Source: Nocardia colli
GTDB taxonomy: Bacteria; Actinomycetota; Actinomycetes; Mycobacteriales; Mycobacteriaceae
DNA: 64,000 nt
Assembly (NCBI RefSeq): GCF_008704205.1
Contig: NZ_VXLC01000019.1
Location: forward strand, 1-64,000
Direction: 5' to 3'
Below the pieces are notes generated by a model. That model was given only the letters and a program-made list of their open reading frames with translations. It ran no database searches and was not told where the DNA came from. A program made the position numbers and the translations under genes. Each line of letters opens with the position of its first letter. Position 1 is the first letter of the stretch. Positions 52,700 to 60,779 of the stretch are shown one piece after another.

Positions 52700-54172
52700 A
52701 TGGTGAGGCGACTACTCACGATCTTCGCGGTCATCTTCACGGTGATGATGGCGACGCCGACCGTGGCCTACGGACAGCAGTACGGCTTCGACGAGACGTG
52801 CAACGAGATCCACGACACGCTCGACAACGTCGGCCTGCCCGGCATCTCCCTCGGTGACGCCGCCTCCGCCGCGTGCAAGGCAGGCAACGCCGCCTCGCAT
52901 CCGGGTCAGGCGGCCACCGCGGTCAAGGACAAGGCGTGGGACTCGACCTTCGGCAAGGTGGTCGACTCGCTGATGAACGGCCTCGGCGAGGCCATCATCC
53001 TGGCGCTCACCTTCTGGATGAAGGTGCCCAACGAGGCGGCCAGCGACGGCGGTTCGCTGTTCACGAAGATCAACGAATACACCTATCAGGCACAGATATT
53101 GCTCTTGATAGCATCGGTGATCCTTTCCGGCGCGCGCTTGGCCGAGGCCAGACGCGGGGCCACGATGAACGAGGCCGCCGAATCGTTCCGGATGTTCGCC
53201 AGGGTGGTGTTCAGTTCGTGGATGCTCGGCGCGGTGATCGTCGCGGGCACCCAGGCCTCGGATCGGTTCTCCGAGTGGATCATCAACGACTCGACCAACG
53301 GAAACGCCAAGGACCTGGCCGAGCTGATGGTGAAAACCAGTAAGCTGCAGGCGTTTTCGCCGGGCCTGGTGCTGATCATCGCGATCGTCGGATTGCTCGG
53401 CGCGCTCGCGCAGATCGTGCTGGCCATCGTCCGGCAGGGGTTGCTGATCATCGCGGCCGGGGTGCTGCCGCTGGCGGCGGCCGCGTCCGGGATGAACGTC
53501 GGAAAACAGTCCTACCAGAAGCTGATCGGCTGGATCATCGCGTTCATGCTGTGGAAACCGGTGGCCGCGATCGTCTACATGATCGCGTTCACCACTGCGG
53601 GCCATGTGGATTCGCTGACCAGCACCAACGGTTTGCCGGATGGTGAACAGGCGCAACGCATGCTGGTCGCGATCGTGCTGCTGTGCAGCGTCGCGTTCGT
53701 GCTGCCCGCGCTGATGCGGTTGGTCACGCCCGCGGTCGCGATCGTCGGTAGCGGCGGTTCCGGTTTGACCGCGACCGGCGGCACCTTGCTCGCCGTCGCG
53801 GGCTTGGGCGCCATGGGCACCAAAGCCGTTGGCGTGAAAGGCACTGCGGCCTCGGGCGCTCCGGGCTACGTCGGCGGCAGCGGCGCGGGTCCACGCCCGC
53901 CGGGCGGCGCGGGCGGACGCGGCAGCGGCGCCCCGCGGCCGACGCCGCCGCGCGGTGGCGGCGGTCCGGCCGGTGGTGCGGCACCGCGCGCCTCCGGGCC
54001 GCAGGGCGCGGCCGGAGTACCGTCCGGTGCGACCCGGGCGGCGGGGCGGATCGGTGCGGCGCGGGCCGCGACGAGCAGCCTGAACCGTGCGGACCAGGCA
54101 ATGGGTGATGTGGCCGGTGACCGTTGGGCGAATCGCTCGCCCGACCTCGGGAGGAGCACCATTCCGCGATGA
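52700..54172 (+). CDS. VirB6/TrbL-like polytopic membrane protein
   Basis: 490 aa. Signal peptide LLTIFAVIFTVMMATPTVAYG, an outside N-terminal segment with two Cys (DETCNEIHDTLD, ASAACKAGNA), then about six TM helices (for example ILLLIASVILSGARLAEARRG, LVLIIAIVGLLGALAQIVLAIV, MLVAIVLLCSVAFVLPALM) and a Gly/Pro/Arg-rich tail (about 410-490). This fits the channel protein of actinobacterial T4SS. ATG 52700 has GAGGGG upstream; 52628 is less likely as its codons read as noncoding. Confidence 0.8.
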   Translation: MVRRLLTIFAVIFTVMMATPTVAYGQQYGFDETCNEIHDTLDNVGLPGISLGDAASAACKAGNAASHPGQAATAVKDKAWDSTFGKVVDSLMNGLGEAIILALTFWMKVPNEAASDGGSLFTKINEYTYQAQILLLIASVILSGARLAEARRGATMNEAAESFRMFARVVFSSWMLGAVIVAGTQASDRFSEWIINDSTNGNAKDLAELMVKTSKLQAFSPGLVLIIAIVGLLGALAQIVLAIVRQGLLIIAAGVLPLAAAASGMNVGKQSYQKLIGWIIAFMLWKPVAAIVYMIAFTTAGHVDSLTSTNGLPDGEQAQRMLVAIVLLCSVAFVLPALMRLVTPAVAIVGSGGSGLTATGGTLLAVAGLGAMGTKAVGVKGTAASGAPGYVGGSGAGPRPPGGAGGRGSGAPRPTPPRGGGGPAGGAAPRASGPQGAAGVPSGATRAAGRIGAARAATSSLNRADQAMGDVAGDRWANRSPDLGRSTIPR

Positions 54173-55665
54173 CGATGACGACGAACGATACCTACGAGCG
54201 TCGCTCGTACGGGCTGTGGCAGAAGCCCCGCAGCGCAGGACTTTTCGGCCTGCGCTGGGAAGAGACCGTGATCGGCTTCGTGGTGGTGATCACGGCGCTG
54301 ATCACCGCGATGGTCGGCGGCTTCAAATGGGGTTTGATCGTCGGAGTCACCGGCGTCGTGATCATGGTTCCACTGGTGTGGCGGACCGGGGGCCGCTCGG
54401 GCTACGAGACGGGATTGATGATGTTCAACTGGATGCGCTCGCGCAAGAACGGCGAGCACGTGTACCGGGGTGGCCGGTTCTCCCGGATCCCGGGCGGCGT
54501 CACCCGGCTGCCGGGACTGCTCGCGCCGTCGAAGCTCTACGAGGGCATCGACGCGGGCGGTTACAGCTTCGGCATGATCCATCTGCCGCAGTTCGCCCAG
54601 TACACGGTCGTGCTGCGGGCCTGGCCGCAAGGCCACGAGGCCGTGGATCAGCCGGTGATCGACCGCTGGGTGTCGGCCTGGGGCACGTTCCTCGCCTCGG
54701 TCGGCCAGACCAGTGACATCGTCGCGGTGGTTCCGGTGATCGACACCGTGCCGGAGACCGGAAACCGTTTGCTCACCGAGGTTTCCACCATCACCCGGCC
54801 GGAGGCGCCGGAGCTGGCGCAGCAGGTGATGTACGAGCTCGCCACCGAACTGCCGCAGGAGCGGGTGCAGCTGCTGCCGCGCGTGGCGATCACGTTCAAG
54901 GCCACCACCGCCGAGCGGCGCAAGAACCCGGCCGAAGAAGCGGTCGAGATCGGCCGCCGGCTGCCCGGTATCTGCGCGGCGCTGGCCGAGGCGGGCGTGC
55001 GCGCCCAGCCGATGTCGGCGGACGAGGTCATCTCGTTCATCCGGCGCAGCTACGACCCGGCCTCGCAGGCGGACCTGGAGGTCGCGTCGAGCGAGCCCGA
55101 GGGCCACGGCCTGGATTGGGCGGACGCGGGCCCGGTCTCGCACGACGAGAAGTGGGACCACTTCGTGCACGACGGTGGCCGCTCGGTCACCTGGGAGATG
55201 GACGCCGCCCCCGAGGGCGCGGTGGACGAGCGGGTGCTGCAACGGCTGCTCGCGCCCAATCCCGAAGTGCCGCGCAAGCGCATCGCCATCGTGTACCGGC
55301 CGCACTCGGCCGCCGACGCCGCCGAGATCGTCGACGACGACTTCAAGAACGCGCTGGTGGCCCAGCAGAGCGAACGCGGTGTGGTGTCCGCGGCGGCGAC
55401 CCTGCGGGTGGGCGCCACCCAGCAGGCCCGTGAGGAGCAAGCCCGGGGTCACGGTGTGACCCGCTTCGGGGCGTTGGTGACCATCACCGAGCCCCTGCGC
55501 GGCGATCTGCCGCGTATCGAAGCCATCACGCGCGACCTGTCCACGCAGGCGCGGTTGAAGATCCGGCGGTGCTACCGCTACCAGGCGGCGGCCTTCGCGG
55601 CCTCGCTCGGTTGCGGGGTGATCCTGCCGGAGCACGCGACAATTCCGAAGGCACTGGCGGGGTGA
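54169..55665 (+). CDS. SCO6880 family conjugation protein
   Basis: 498 aa. Two adjacent TM helices near residues 35-80 (VIGFVVVITALITAMVGGFKWG, LIVGVTGVVIMVPLVW) then a large cytoplasmic part: GMIHLPQFAQYTVVLRAWPQGHEAVDQPVIDRWVSAWGTFLASVGQ and RCYRYQAAAFAASLGCGVILPEH. I recognise it as the SCO6880/PrgI-like family of actinobacterial conjugative elements, which precede VirB4. ATG 54169 overlaps the previous stop (ATGA). Confidence 0.8.
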   Translation: MTMTTNDTYERRSYGLWQKPRSAGLFGLRWEETVIGFVVVITALITAMVGGFKWGLIVGVTGVVIMVPLVWRTGGRSGYETGLMMFNWMRSRKNGEHVYRGGRFSRIPGGVTRLPGLLAPSKLYEGIDAGGYSFGMIHLPQFAQYTVVLRAWPQGHEAVDQPVIDRWVSAWGTFLASVGQTSDIVAVVPVIDTVPETGNRLLTEVSTITRPEAPELAQQVMYELATELPQERVQLLPRVAITFKATTAERRKNPAEEAVEIGRRLPGICAALAEAGVRAQPMSADEVISFIRRSYDPASQADLEVASSEPEGHGLDWADAGPVSHDEKWDHFVHDGGRSVTWEMDAAPEGAVDERVLQRLLAPNPEVPRKRIAIVYRPHSAADAAEIVDDDFKNALVAQQSERGVVSAAATLRVGATQQAREEQARGHGVTRFGALVTITEPLRGDLPRIEAITRDLSTQARLKIRRCYRYQAAAFAASLGCGVILPEHATIPKALAG

Positions 55666-55672
55666 GTAATAC

Positions 55673-57985
55673 ATGGCACGTGACCACGAGCCACCCGTAC
55701 GCGATCGCGACGAGCCCGCGGCCTGGCGACGCGACGACGACGAGTGGGGGGAACGCCCCGAGCGCGGTCGCCGCGGCGTGCGCGAACGCTCCGGCCTCGA
55801 GGAGATGCCGGACCGCGCACGGCGATTCGGCAGGGGCGCGGCGCGGGTGACGGGCGACGACCGGTCGGGACTGGACGAGATGTCCGAGCGGGACCGCGCG
55901 CGGGCGGCGGCCGAACGCCGGGCCCGGGCGGAGAGCGCTCGCGCCGCCGACGGGTCGCGTCCGGATCGGTCACGCGCCGAAAACGGCCGGGGCGAACGCA
56001 GTTCGGACCGGGCGCGCGGCGACGCGGCCCGCTCCGCCCGGGCGCGCGACGGCGAACGTCCGGCGCGCGGCGAACGGTCGCGGTCGGGCCAGCAGCCGGA
56101 TCCGCGCGGCGGGAAGGCCACCCGCAACGGCAGGCCGGAGCGCGGTGTGCAGGACCGCAACGGTTCGCGGGCCGGCCGTAATCCGCAGCGCCCCACCAAG
56201 ACCGACTACACCGCCGACCGGGCCATGGGCACGCCGGTGATGGACAAGGCGGCGCTGCGCGCCAAGGCGAAGGCCGACCGGCGCAAGACCTCGGGCCCGC
56301 CGCTGCTCGACGAGGTGACCCGGGCCAAGCTGGAGATGATCGTCCGCGAGCAGACCGGCCTGCGGGCGGCGTTCGCGCAGTTCCGGATTCGCACCGACGA
56401 CATCCGCAGGCGCAACTACGCCGCCCGCGCCGAACAGGTCTTCGAGGACGGATTCGACCGCAGCACAGCCCAGCTCACCGATCGCGGCTACGCGGGGGAG
56501 GGCGGCGGCCGGATGAACGTGGTCGGCCGTCCGGTCGAATACCGTGCCACCACAGCGCAGGTCGCCGGCCTGTGGCCGTGGTCGGTCGGCGCCGGCGCGC
56601 CACTGATCGGCACCCCGCTCGGCTCGCACCTGCACACCGGCGCGCCGGTCTGCTTCGACCCGATGAACTGGTTCATGCGCGGCAGCTTCATCACCGCGCC
56701 GAGCCTGTTCGTGCTGGGCCTCAACGGTTTCGGCAAGTCCTCGCTGGTGCGCCGGATCGTGCTCGGCGGCATCGCGCAGGGCATCACGCCGCTGATCCTG
56801 GCCGACGTGAAGCCGGACTACCGCAAGATGGTCGAGCTGGTCGGCGGCCAGGTGATCGACCTCGGTTACGGCCACGGCAAGCTCAACCCGCTCGCCGCGG
56901 GCGTGCTCGGCGCCGTGGTGCCGCGGCTGGATGACCATCCGGCGCTGCAGATTCAGGTGTTGCAGGATCTGCGGGCGCGGCAGGTGACGCTGATCGCCGG
57001 TCTGGTCGAACTGGTCCGCGGCGCGCGGGTGCGCGACTACGAGGAGACGCTCATCGCGACCGCGCTGCGCATCCTCTACCAGCCGGGCAGCGGCTACACG
57101 CCGGACCAGCCGCCGATCATGGAGCACCTGCTGGAGGTGATCGTGGCCGGCGGTGAGGAACTGATGCTCGACGCGGGCGCCGACGACCCCGAGGAATACA
57201 ACAACGCGATCAAGAACCTGCGGCGCTCGCTGCGCGCGCTCACCCAGGGCCCGTTCGGCGCGATCTTCAACGGGCAGACCTCGGTGCCGATCGACACCGG
57301 CGCGGTCGCGGTCTGCATCGACGTCTCGCACATCCCGACCGGGGACAAGAAGCTCAAAGCCGCGGTCATGCTGGCCTGCTGGGCCGACGGGTTCGCCTCG
57401 GTCGAGGCCGCGCACGTGCTGTCCGACGCCGATCTCGGCCCGCAGCGCTACTTCCAGGTGGTGATGGACGAGCTGTGGCAGGTGCTCGGCCTCGGCGACT
57501 TCATGGTCGACCGGGTGGACGAGCTGACCCGCTTGCAGCGTGGCATCGCCACCTCGCTGATCATGATCAGCCACACCATCAAGGACTTGCAGGCCCTCGG
57601 CTCGGAAGCCGCCATCGCCAAGGCGCTCGGCTTCCTGGAACGCGCGCGCGCCAAGATCTTCGGCGCGTTGCCCGGCGAGGAGGTCAAGCGGCTCGACAGC
57701 ATCGTGCCGTTCACCTCCGCCGAGGAACAGATGGTCACCGGCTGGTCCGCGCCGCAGGCGCTGACCGGTGAGGCCCTCAAACCGGGGCAGCAACGGCCGT
57801 CGCCGCCGGGCACCGGCAAGTTCCTGCTGAAGATCGGTGAGGACCGCCGGCCGGGCATTCCGTTCCACATGGAGTTCACGCTCTCGGAGAAGGAGAGCGG
57901 TATTCACGACACCAACCAGCGGTTCAGCGAGTTCACCGAATCGACTGCCCGAGGGACGGATTCGCCGAGCGGGAGCGCCGCATGA
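55673..57985 (+). CDS. VirB4-like secretion ATPase with disordered N-terminus
   Basis: 770 aa. Residues 1-170 are almost wholly Arg/Asp/Glu/Gly/Ala and predicted disordered. After a conserved linker comes the ATPase: Walker A GLNGFGKSSLVRR near 349, PLILADVKPDYRKMVELVGG, and Walker B QVVMDELWQVLG near 595, then ISHTIKDLQ. This is the energy unit of the T4SS. ATG 55673 is 7 bp after SCO6880-type stop. Its stop overlaps the ATG of a small ORF. Confidence 0.85.
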   Translation: MARDHEPPVRDRDEPAAWRRDDDEWGERPERGRRGVRERSGLEEMPDRARRFGRGAARVTGDDRSGLDEMSERDRARAAAERRARAESARAADGSRPDRSRAENGRGERSSDRARGDAARSARARDGERPARGERSRSGQQPDPRGGKATRNGRPERGVQDRNGSRAGRNPQRPTKTDYTADRAMGTPVMDKAALRAKAKADRRKTSGPPLLDEVTRAKLEMIVREQTGLRAAFAQFRIRTDDIRRRNYAARAEQVFEDGFDRSTAQLTDRGYAGEGGGRMNVVGRPVEYRATTAQVAGLWPWSVGAGAPLIGTPLGSHLHTGAPVCFDPMNWFMRGSFITAPSLFVLGLNGFGKSSLVRRIVLGGIAQGITPLILADVKPDYRKMVELVGGQVIDLGYGHGKLNPLAAGVLGAVVPRLDDHPALQIQVLQDLRARQVTLIAGLVELVRGARVRDYEETLIATALRILYQPGSGYTPDQPPIMEHLLEVIVAGGEELMLDAGADDPEEYNNAIKNLRRSLRALTQGPFGAIFNGQTSVPIDTGAVAVCIDVSHIPTGDKKLKAAVMLACWADGFASVEAAHVLSDADLGPQRYFQVVMDELWQVLGLGDFMVDRVDELTRLQRGIATSLIMISHTIKDLQALGSEAAIAKALGFLERARAKIFGALPGEEVKRLDSIVPFTSAEEQMVTGWSAPQALTGEALKPGQQRPSPPGTGKFLLKIGEDRRPGIPFHMEFTLSEKESGIHDTNQRFSEFTESTARGTDSPSGSAA

Positions 57986-58044
57986 GAGATCAGCCGAGAA
58001 GCGGGTTATCGATGCACCGCCGCGCGGGGAGGTGCGTCGGATGA
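57982..58044 (+). CDS. 20-codon coupling ORF
   Basis: ATG 57982 overlaps the VirB4-like stop (ATGA), and its own stop (58042-58044) overlaps the next gene's ATG 58041. It bridges two frames and may only carry ribosomes across; product not recognisable. Confidence 0.3.
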   Translation: MRDQPRSGLSMHRRAGRCVG

Positions 58045-58349
58045 TGCCGCACCGCTCCTACCGCCGGGTGTCGCCGGAGGTGCGCCAGGCCGCCGTCCAG
58101 CAGGTCGTCGCGCTCACCGCGCAGATGAGCAGCGAGTCGGAGGCATGCCGGGTGGTCGCCGAACAGATCGGCGTGCACACGAACTCGGTGCGCAACTGGG
58201 TGCGCGCGGCCGAGGGCCCGAGCCTGGAGCGGATGGACGCGTCCGCGCTGCGTCGCAAAGTGGCGCTGCTACAACAGCAATTGGCGGCCGCCGCGGAGAT
58301 GAACCGCACCCTGGCCGACACCCTCAACGAATCCCGGCGCGGCCAGTGA
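58041..58349 (+). CDS. Domesticated IS3-type OrfA-like HTH protein
   Basis: 102 aa. YRRVSPEVRQAAVQQVVALTAQMSSESEACRVVAEQIGVHTNSVRNWVRAAEG is the HTH of IS3-family OrfA, followed by a short leucine-zipper-like coil (ALRRKVALLQQQLAAAAEMNRTLAD). No orfB or terminal repeats adjoin. GGGGAGG precedes ATG 58041. It may be an operon regulator or DNA-binding accessory. Confidence 0.72.
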   Translation: MMPHRSYRRVSPEVRQAAVQQVVALTAQMSSESEACRVVAEQIGVHTNSVRNWVRAAEGPSLERMDASALRRKVALLQQQLAAAAEMNRTLADTLNESRRGQ

Positions 58350-58395
58350 ATCCTTTCCTGCCCGGGCGCGGAGGGCCGGGCCCGGCGAGGCAGCG

Positions 58396-60114
58396 GTGAC
58401 CGGGAAGGCGCTGCTGTGGGGAGCGCTCGGCGCGGTGCTCGCGCTGATGACCCTGGTGGTGGTGATCGTGCTGCCCTCGGTCGACGACCCGTGTGAAGGT
58501 TCCGGGCTGCTCGGCACGCAGTCGAACCTGCCGCCATTGGGCGGCTATCCGCCGGGGGATCCGCGCGCGACTCCCTCCGGGACGTCGGCGCCGCCGACCG
58601 AGTTTCCGTTCGGCACCAAGGCGAGTCCGGCGGCAGGCGCGGCACCGGCTGGGCCGCAAGCGAATCCGACCAGCTCCGGTGCGCCGTCCTTGGCCGCGGG
58701 AGCCGGACCGATCCGGCGTACGCTGCCGCTGGCCGCCGGAACCTTCACGGTGTCCGACGTTTTCGGCGCGCGCGGCGGCACCCACCTCGGCGTCGACCTC
58801 GCCGCCACCGACGGCACCACCATCTACTCGGTCTCCGACGGCCGCGTCGTAGCCGCCGGTCCCGCGTCGGGTTTCGGCAACTGGGTGGTCGTCGACTCGG
58901 TGGACACCAACGGCCGCGCCTACTCCGCCGTCTACGGCCACATGTGGGACTCCGGGGTGCATGTGCGCGTCGGCGACTCCGTGACCGCGGGCCAGCCGAT
59001 CGCGCAGGTCGGCTCCGCGGGCGAATCCAGCGGCCCGCACCTGCATTTCGAGATCGTGCCCGGCGGCCGGTTCACCGGCGGCCGCCAGATCGACCCGGTG
59101 CCGTGGCTGGACGGCGCGCCGACCCCCGATGTCGGTGGCGCGCAAGCCTTTTCCAACGATCCGCGATGCAGCCGTGGCTTCGGCAGCGCGGGCGGCGCGC
59201 TGGCCGCGGGCAAGGTGCCGCCGGAACTCGAAATCTGGTATCGCCGTGCGGGTTCCCTCTGCCCGCAGATCACCCCGTCGCTGCTCGCCGCGCAGGGCAA
59301 GCAGGAGTCCGGTTTCCGTCGCGGCGCTACGTCGCCCGCGGGCGCGCAGGGTTTGGCGCAGTTCCTGCCCAGCACCGCGGTCAGCGTGAACCCGGATGAC
59401 GGGCAGCCCTACGTGATCGACGCCGACGGCAACGGCACCGCGAGCCTGTGGGACGACGGCGACGCGATCATCGGACAGGGCCGCTACATGTGCGCCATCG
59501 CGCACAAGATCATGCAATGGGAGTCCGAGGGCAAGGTGCGGGGCGACGTCACCGCGTTGACCCTGGCCGCCTACAACGCCGGCGAGGGCGCGGTGCTCGC
59601 GTCCGGCGGCATGCCGAATCAGGTTGCCGCGCATCTGTCCGAGACCCAGCCCTACGTGGCGAACATCCTCGCCATGGAGGCGCAGTACCGCGCGCCCGGC
59701 GCGCTCGGGCGGTTCGACCCGAAGGAGGGTGGCGGCGGTAACCAGATCGTAGAGGCCGCGCACGACTGGCTCGGGCAGCCGTACGTGTGGGGTGGCGGCG
59801 GTCCGCAGGGGCCGAGCGGCGGCGGCATGGACGGGCCGGGTCTGACCTCCGCCGCGGTCTTCGCGGCCTCGTCCGGCTCGGTGACGTTGCCGCGCACCGC
59901 CGAACAGCAGTGGGAATCCGGCGTCGAGGTGCCGATGGGCAAGATTCAGGAGGGGGACCTGGTGTTCAGCGCCTTCGGGCCTCGCGGTCCCGCGCAGGTC
60001 GGCATCTACTCGGGCAACGGACGGATGATCCAGGCGGTGCCCGGCACCCGTGGTGGCGGCGGTGTCGGTGAGGTGCAGGTGCCGGGCGACGCGCGGGCGA
60101 GGAGGGTTCTGTGA
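58396..60114 (+). CDS. Three-domain wall hydrolase: M23 peptidase - lytic transglycosylase - degenerate NlpC/P60
   Basis: 572 aa. TM anchor LLWGALGAVLALMTLVVVIVLP, a Pro-rich linker, M23/LytM domain (about 112-235; zinc ligands in THLGVDLA and GPHLHFE), an SLT transglycosylase domain (about 285-430; catalytic Glu in GKQESGF, AQGLAQFLPST), then an NlpC/P60 fold (about 450-555) in which DCSGL reads DGPGL and the HVGIY His is Gln. The first two domains should cut peptidoglycan for the channel; the third is likely inactive. GTG 58396. Confidence 0.85.
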   Translation: MTGKALLWGALGAVLALMTLVVVIVLPSVDDPCEGSGLLGTQSNLPPLGGYPPGDPRATPSGTSAPPTEFPFGTKASPAAGAAPAGPQANPTSSGAPSLAAGAGPIRRTLPLAAGTFTVSDVFGARGGTHLGVDLAATDGTTIYSVSDGRVVAAGPASGFGNWVVVDSVDTNGRAYSAVYGHMWDSGVHVRVGDSVTAGQPIAQVGSAGESSGPHLHFEIVPGGRFTGGRQIDPVPWLDGAPTPDVGGAQAFSNDPRCSRGFGSAGGALAAGKVPPELEIWYRRAGSLCPQITPSLLAAQGKQESGFRRGATSPAGAQGLAQFLPSTAVSVNPDDGQPYVIDADGNGTASLWDDGDAIIGQGRYMCAIAHKIMQWESEGKVRGDVTALTLAAYNAGEGAVLASGGMPNQVAAHLSETQPYVANILAMEAQYRAPGALGRFDPKEGGGGNQIVEAAHDWLGQPYVWGGGGPQGPSGGGMDGPGLTSAAVFAASSGSVTLPRTAEQQWESGVEVPMGKIQEGDLVFSAFGPRGPAQVGIYSGNGRMIQAVPGTRGGGGVGEVQVPGDARARRVL

Positions 60115-60740
60115 GCACCCGTTCCGAACACGCGACACAGAGACTCCCGATGTGTCGGTCTGTGCGGCTAGCCTGGAAAGACAAAGCGAAGGTACGCGCG
60201 AAACTGGTGGTGATGCTGGTGGTGAGCGTCGCGATGCTGGGCGCGGCCTGCGGTCGCGGGGACCGCGAGGACGCGGGATCCGGTGGGGCGCACCCGGCCA
60301 CGTCAACGACCCGATTGCTCGAGGGTGTGCCCGCACCCGATCCGGTCACGCCCGACGGCGTCGCGGTGGCCGCGCTGAAGGAGATCTACACCTGGCAGCC
60401 GGCCACCGAGAACCAGGGCGCCTCGCTGGCGCGCGCTCGGAAATGGCTGGGCCCCAGCTTGATTCGCCTGCTGGACGGCTCACCGACCGGGCTGGAGACG
60501 CCGAAGACGACGTTGCAGTGGGCGGATTGGGCCACCGCCAAGGCGAACGTCCAGGCGTTCACCTTCGCCTCCGGCGAGAAGGCGCCCAGCGGCGGCGATC
60601 CGAACCTGCAGCAGTTCAAGATCGGCATCGAGCAGACCGTGGTCTACCCGAACGGGCGCAAGGAACCGCTGCCGCCCGCGACGGTCATCGCCACCGTGGT
60701 GCGCACGCCCGACGGCTGGCGGCTCGACGCGTTCCGCTGA
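60111..60740 (+). CDS. Lipoprotein with NTF2/VirB8-like domain
   Basis: 209 aa. Lipobox VAMLGAAC near residue 47 after a long basic N-terminus, then a domain with VAVAALKEIYTWQPATENQGASLARARKWLGPSL and VVYPNGRKEPLPPATVIATVVRTPDGWRLDAF. The closing strand DGWRLDAFR resembles the other VirB8-like members. GTG 60111 overlaps the previous stop; a nearer start is possible. Confidence 0.7.
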   Translation: MSTRSEHATQRLPMCRSVRLAWKDKAKVRAKLVVMLVVSVAMLGAACGRGDREDAGSGGAHPATSTTRLLEGVPAPDPVTPDGVAVAALKEIYTWQPATENQGASLARARKWLGPSLIRLLDGSPTGLETPKTTLQWADWATAKANVQAFTFASGEKAPSGGDPNLQQFKIGIEQTVVYPNGRKEPLPPATVIATVVRTPDGWRLDAFR

Positions 60741-60779
60741 ACACCAAGACATTTCCCGTACCGAAAGTAGGAGGCAGCC

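Noticed and set aside
53866..56199. 777-codon ORF antisense to the VirB6-like, SCO6880-like and VirB4-like genes
   Set aside because: Arg/Pro/Ala-rich shadow frame with no recognisable domain.
58041..58349. Insertion sequence
   Set aside because: Only an OrfA-like HTH is present; no orfB, no terminal inverted repeats and no target duplication, and the gene is in step with the operon.
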